DNA of 64,000 bases, from the NCBI RefSeq assembly GCF_000003815.2, contig NC_049983.1, positions 658,524 to 722,523 on the forward strand, written 5' to 3'. The position numbers and the translations under genes were made by a program. How positions within the stretch are numbered: the stretch's first letter is position 1; each line of letters starts with the position of its first letter. The DNA is from Branchiostoma floridae (Eukaryota; Chordata; Leptocardii; Amphioxiformes; Branchiostomatidae). The notes under the pieces were generated by a model. It was not told the origin of the DNA. It did no database searches and worked only from the letters and a program-made list of their open reading frames with translations. Positions 59,730 to 64,000 of the stretch are shown in pieces.

Positions 59730-60734
59730 TTTATGCCTAGGTTACACATAGCCGACTTTGGCTCCCGAACACTAGCCGACTCTCAGCCGACCCAAGTCGG
59801 CAGTAGTTCGGGAGTAGTCTGACCAGTTTAGGCAACGCCTATTTTTCTAGCGCCGAACATGTCCCGAACATCTCCCGACCAGTAAATGACTTACTCTCGA
59901 CTGTGTCCCGAATGCTGCCAAACCTATTCCCTACCGTGCCGACCTCTAGCCGCAGATTGTCGAATCACTCCTGACTGATCCCCAACTGATTGCCGACCCT
60001 CTCTCGACTTGAAATGGACATAATCAGCGATTTTCAAAAGAGTGGTCATTTTTGTTTTTAATCAAGATTGTCCTTTCTTCTATTTTGTAAACATCACCAA
60101 GAGATCAAATTTGGATCACGGCATTTATGGTTCTTTTTGTTTTTGGCTGGATTACGGTCGTGTGAAGTTCGGGGGTGATTCGTCTACGTCCTGGCAATAG
60201 TCTTTTTGCTTGGGAATGAGTTAGCAGAGATTTGTCTACGGTCTTGGGGTGAATCATTGGTACGTTGGAAACAAGCTGGGAGTAAGTCAGCAGTCAAAAA
60301 TAGTTACTCAAGCAACTGGATATGGTTTTGAAACTATATCCAGTTGCTTGAGTAACTATGTTTGGTGTATCTTATTACCTGGATGTCTAACCTACATCGA
60401 CGTAAGTCAGCAGTGTTTATGGCGTGGTTAAGATCTAGTTTGACTGCTGACTTACTCCCGAACACCAACCGAACACTAGCCGACCGTGTCGAACACCAGC
60501 CGACCACCAACCGACTCATTCCAGAGTTGCCGTTCAGAGTCGAATGTTTTGAACATTTCAAAACATTCGGATGGAGCAGCCGAACACCAGCCGACTGAGC
60601 AGAACGCCAGCCGAACGCCAGCCGACTGAGCAGAACGCCAGCCGACTACAGCCGGCTAGCTCCCGAATTACTCCTAAACCATAGTCGGGAGAGAGTCGGG
60701 AGCCAAATTCGGCTATGTGTAACCTAGGCATAAA
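59730..60734. mobile_element. ~1-kb DNA transposon (non-autonomous) inside the LINE RT
   Basis: TTATGCCTAGGTTACACATA + GCCGACTTTGGCTCCCGA begins it, and TCGGGAGCCAAATTCGGCT + ATGTGTAACCTAGGCATAA ends it: inverted termini of about 38 bp. The interior is full of GCCGAAC/GCCGACT repeats and contains a copy of the GTTACTCAAG hairpin at 60295-60410. No transposase frame. Confidence 0.88.
60295..60410. mobile_element. Hairpin MITE (GTTACTCAAG...), copy 2, nested
   Basis: AGTTACTCAAGCAACTGGAT / ATCCAGTTGCTTGAGTAACT hairpin followed by GTATCTTATTACCTGGATGT and CATCGACGT: the modules of 30780-30920 in reversed order. Confidence 0.75.
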
Positions 60735-61591
60735 AGAGAGTAGATTATTCAGTGAAGAGCTAGAGCTCAATGCAGACAACAATCAACCAACTAGATGCAT
60801 GGTCATCCTAAAACCGTATGACATGGAACGAAGATAAGTGCAAATTAATGTGTATTTCCTTCATGAAGGATCCCCCTCTACCTCCTGTGTTATTACTGAA
60901 TGGCAAAGCCTCAGAGTACACTGAAGATGCCTCTATACTAGGTATCTGGATGTCTGCGGACTTGAAATGGGGAAAACATACTAACTTCATTATAAAAAAA
61001 GGAAGCCGTCGCCTTTTTTTTGCTTAAAAACCTACGCTTTGGTGTCTGCACTGAAGATCTCTGTGAGATTTACCTATTATATGTCCGACCTATCATGGAA
61101 TATGCGGCCCCAGTATGGCATCCAGGTTTAACATGTCAACAATCGGCTGCATTAGAACGCATACAAAAGCGTGCGCTAAGAATTATTCTGGGCAGCGAAT
61201 ATACTTGTTATATCGAAGCTCTATGTAGGCTAAATATGAACACTTTAAAAGCAAGAAGAGAATTTCTATGTCTTAAGTTCGCGAAATCCATGTTTAATTC
61301 ACCCATTTTTCGAAGCTGGTTGCCAGCTACTCGTAATGAAGTTCACAACAGAGACTTAAAACTATAGACATTCTATTTCTCTTTCTCTCTCTCTCTTCTT
61401 CCACCACTCCCTTAATGTCATTTCCAACCTCTCTTTTTCTATTAACTAACCACTGGGGATACAAGGGAAGGGAAGATGGCGGCCCCCAGATAGGACGTGT
61501 CACGGTTGAGGTGCTCCTACCAACTTTATTTTTCCACGCTATGCTTGAATAGAACGCAAACCGCTTCAGTTTCTGGGGGTCTACAACGTTT

Positions 61592-62488
61592 GTGTTGGAC
61601 TGTCGAATGGGAAAGAGAACCAGACGTTCCAGAGGCTCGAGCAGCACGGAAGAAGGTAGTCCGAATCTGAAACGCTGCCCCCCACCCAAGACACCAAAGA
61701 TGGCGGCAGGTACGGGTAGCGACGAGTTGCAGTCTCTTTCACCAGAGCTTCAGACGCTCGCGCATCTGATCCTCAAACAGACTCAAAAACAGCAGGAGAC
61801 TCTACTAGGTCAGTTTCAGAATGTTGGGGAAAAACTGTCTGGCCAAATTCACGCATTAGACAACAAGGTCGAAGGCTTGTCAGCCGACTTAACCAGTTTA
61901 CGTGAGCGGGTGGGAGCCAACGAACACGCCGCGGAGTTCCAGACGGAGGAAATTCAAGACCTACGCCGAGCGCTGGATGAGGAACGACGTGCGAGACTGA
62001 AGGCTGACTTGCTGGCAGAGCGTTACTCGAGGAAAGCCGACATAATCATTAGAGGTCTGCCATGCAACGAGAAGGAAGATTCACAACAGGTATTTGCTGT
62101 TTTTTTGTCGGAGAAACTTCATCTTGCGCCTGTGCCTTTCGCCGCGGTCCATCGCCTCTCGAGACCCACAAAAACGCGCCCGAACCCACCCCTGTTGGTC
62201 AGATTGCTCAACTTCCACGATCGGGATCGGATTCTACGAGAGGGAAGGAAGTTACGCGGGAACAAGGAGGGACTGGCGGTTTTCGAGCATCTCCCCCCTC
62301 CCCTACAGGCAGCGAGGGCCAGCCTTGTCCCGGTTCGAGACGCTGAAGCAGCAAAAGCCAAAGGTACTGATACTAGGGTTTCGATTTGGGTGCCTCCCAA
62401 GGCAACGTACGCAATGTTACTTGTGAACGGTCAAGAGAAGAAACGCGCCGATGCGATTGACCTTATGCTATCTACAAAGAACACATGA
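61592..62488 (+). CDS. L1-type ORF1 protein (RNA-binding chaperone), intact
   Basis: 298 residues from ATG to TGA. A basic N-terminus (MGKRTRRSRGSSS) is followed by a coiled coil at about 45-140 with Leu/Gln heptads. Then come an RRM-type domain (RKADIIIRGLPCNEKED ... VHRLSRPTKTRPNPPLLVRL) and a C-terminal domain (NFHDRDRILREGRKL ... VFEHLPPPLQ). ORF1 proteins trimerise, coat LINE RNA and act as nucleic-acid chaperones. The open frame suggests a fairly young element, although ORF2 is damaged. Confidence 0.85.
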   Translation: MLDCRMGKRTRRSRGSSSTEEGSPNLKRCPPPKTPKMAAGTGSDELQSLSPELQTLAHLILKQTQKQQETLLGQFQNVGEKLSGQIHALDNKVEGLSADLTSLRERVGANEHAAEFQTEEIQDLRRALDEERRARLKADLLAERYSRKADIIIRGLPCNEKEDSQQVFAVFLSEKLHLAPVPFAAVHRLSRPTKTRPNPPLLVRLLNFHDRDRILREGRKLRGNKEGLAVFEHLPPPLQAARASLVPVRDAEAAKAKGTDTRVSIWVPPKATYAMLLVNGQEKKRADAIDLMLSTKNT

Positions 62489-63218
62489 TGGTGAACATGT
62501 TGTTTAAAATTTGACTGAAATAATTAAACGAACATTTCTTCTCTTTGAGGCGCTGGTGTGTTTTTTATGTATGTGAAGACAGTACTAGTACATAGGAATC
62601 AGAATACCTTCTTGTTTTGTTTGCAAGTCACAGGTAGTAACAAATATGCGGCGGCATGGATTTTTGTAATTGGCTTGCATGCTTCACAGGTGCAAGCATT
62701 CGTTTGAACACGTGCTGATCAGCGTGCACTTAATTGACTTGAAATGTCAACACCTTGCGTAACCCACAGCCGAGCCGGTGTATTCCGTTGCTGCCTGTTC
62801 TTTTCTTTTGTTACAGTATTGTCTGAGTTCTGAATCGGACCGATTCTCCTACTTGTGTTGATTTAATTTGTACTTTCTGTTACTTTTTGGTTTATTATGT
62901 ATATAAAACTTTTGCGGAATACTGAAATAATTGAAATAATGGAGCTTATATGAGAAAGGCCACCAACTTCAGTTATGATCTTGTGTTTTGGTGGTGTTTA
63001 TGTTGTTTCCTTTGTGTTTTTGAACCATCCAGCAATATTGATCCCCAGTGTTATGTTTTGTTATGTCTATTGTACAGATATTATGATTTCCAATCATTCA
63101 GTAACATTGTATGTGATTTTCAGTTTTGTTAACTTTTATTCAGTTGCTACAGATACAGTATTACTTTGCCCGCTTACCCCAGATGCTCTCCAATCATACT
63201 TGACATTCCCAACAAACC

Positions 63219-64000
63219 ATGACCCAGGTTGAAGTTCAAATTGCTAGCTATAACTGTAATGGACTTAGAGACCATATGAAACGTAGGGGGGTCTTTACAT
63301 GGCTCAGGGATAAGCCATATCAAATTATATGCCTACAGGAGACCCATTCAACATTATCTGAAGAGAGTAGGTGGCAGAATGAGTGGGGGGATCCATGATT
63401 TTCTCTCATGGAACCTCTAGTCAAAGAGGGACAGTCATTCTTTTCAAAAACAACATTAATCCATCCGTCCATCAAACTTAAACTGATCCTCATGGCAGAT
63501 GGATTATTGTAGATTTAACTATTGATAGTTATAGATTTTGTATAGTCAATATTTATGCCCCTAATGAGGACTCCCCGGAGTTCTTTTTTAGTTTATCAGA
63601 AGAATTAGATAACTTCCCAGAGTGTAATGAAAGCTTAATCATAACTGGAGACTTTAATACTGTACAAAATCCACAATTAGACAGACTTGGAACCAACAGA
63701 TCTTACCACCCCAAAGCCTATGAATCTATCTCTGAAATGAAAGGTAAACATGACTTACATGACATATGGCGTTTTAGAAATCCAAATAATATTAGATACA
63801 CATGGAGGCGAAAAAATCAAGCAAGTAGAATTGATTACTTCTTAGTTAGTTTTTCATTGATTAACAGGATTTCCAAATGCGTTATTGCAGATTCTTTTAA
63901 ATCGGACCATAAATTAATTTCCATGTCTCTTATAACTGCCGAGTTTCCTTCGGGGAAAGGGGTTCTGGAAGTTTAATACTTCATTATTAGACGACACAAT
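63219..64000 (+). pseudogene. L1/Tx1-like ORF2, endonuclease part, frame-broken and partial
   Basis: Starts MTQVEVQIASYNCNGLRDHM (APE motif), followed by ICLQETH. The frame breaks near 63395 and again meets a stop at about 63480. It then resumes with DFNT (in ITGDFNTVQNPQLDRLG), TWRRKNQASRIDYFLVS and SDHKLISMSL, the APE catalytic blocks. The reverse transcriptase would lie beyond the window. Confidence 0.85.

Larger units (their letters stand above)
57600..61367 (+). mobile_element. CR1/L2-like LINE, decayed and interrupted
   Basis: The frame from 57605 enters an APE endonuclease (SNARSLLNKLDDL, then IAVISETWF, then GGGVAICVKDY) and stops at 58006. Later pieces in shifted frames give GDFNRCDIS, PVGMSDHNTVLWF, the RT entry (RLDARKSCGPDNISPKIVK, RPISLTSAFMKTFE), VLLTDFSKAFDRIDHTIL and SGAPQGTKLGPILFLVYVND. 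The RT core motif reads YVDD at about 59713. A 1-kb DNA element interrupts the gene there. The C-terminal part resumes at 60735-61367 (LNGKASEYTEDASILGIWMS ... WLPATRNEVHNRDLK). Several frameshifts and stops make it inactive. Confidence 0.85.
61400..64000 (+). mobile_element. L1/Tx1-like LINE, 5' part (continues past window)
   Basis: It follows the end of the CR1-like element: a leader (about 61440-61591, with GGGAAGATGGCGGCC), ORF1 (61592-62488), an inter-ORF region of about 730 bp without coding signal, then the ORF2 endonuclease from 63219 to the end. This is the usual two-ORF order of L1-group elements. Confidence 0.85.

Overview
This window is animal nuclear DNA. It shows spliced genes with GT/AG introns and phase-matched small exons, TATA promoters, several clades of non-LTR retrotransposon, tRNA-derived SINEs and very many short inverted-repeat DNA elements. 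Gene content (USP19, BRICHOS and Bcl-2 family members) and repeat style fit an invertebrate deuterostome. A lancelet (Branchiostoma) is my best guess, inferred from style and not proven. A 574-base run of N at 25158-25731 is an assembly gap.

Layout. 1-8.2 kb (+): the 3' half of a USP19-type deubiquitinase gene, with introns carrying several MITEs. 8.4-12.93 kb (-): a complete five-exon BRICHOS-domain type II membrane protein with a TATA promoter, convergent with USP19. 12.9-17.7 kb: no gene seen; microsatellites and MITEs. 17.7-47.0 kb (-): a tandem array of four units (A-D) of one membrane-protein family. The reconstructed order is N-terminal membrane segment, SAP-like helix pair, second membrane region, PH/GRAM-like domain, Arg/Glu-rich coiled coil and, in unit B, a C-terminal RING-H2 finger. 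Unit A lacks the RING, unit B carries it (partly in the gap, with a 3-kb LINE in the preceding intron), and units C and D are decayed. Each unit keeps a similar upstream exon/core promoter and an upstream LINE 3' relic.

Inside unit C's first intron sits a 2.45-kb near-perfect palindrome (39928-42375). Each arm holds an intact 166-codon intronless Bcl-2-like ORF preceded by six AGGTCA-type DR1 repeats; the centre is studded with CTCCGGAG motifs. Comparison with units B and D shows that the palindrome is an insertion.

48.4-52.5 kb (+): a complete three-exon secreted flavin amine oxidase of polyamine-oxidase type. 53-64 kb: a retrotransposon field. It contains an RT fragment flanked by direct repeats, a tRNA-like SINE piece, a 0.93-kb DNA element, a decayed CR1/L2-like LINE split by a 1-kb DNA element, and the 5' part of an L1/Tx1-like LINE with an intact ORF1 that runs off the window end.

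Exon coordinates were read by eye from splice consensus, phase and family similarity, without transcripts or database searches. Domain names for the array family (SAP-like, PH/GRAM-like) are pattern recognition and need profile searches.
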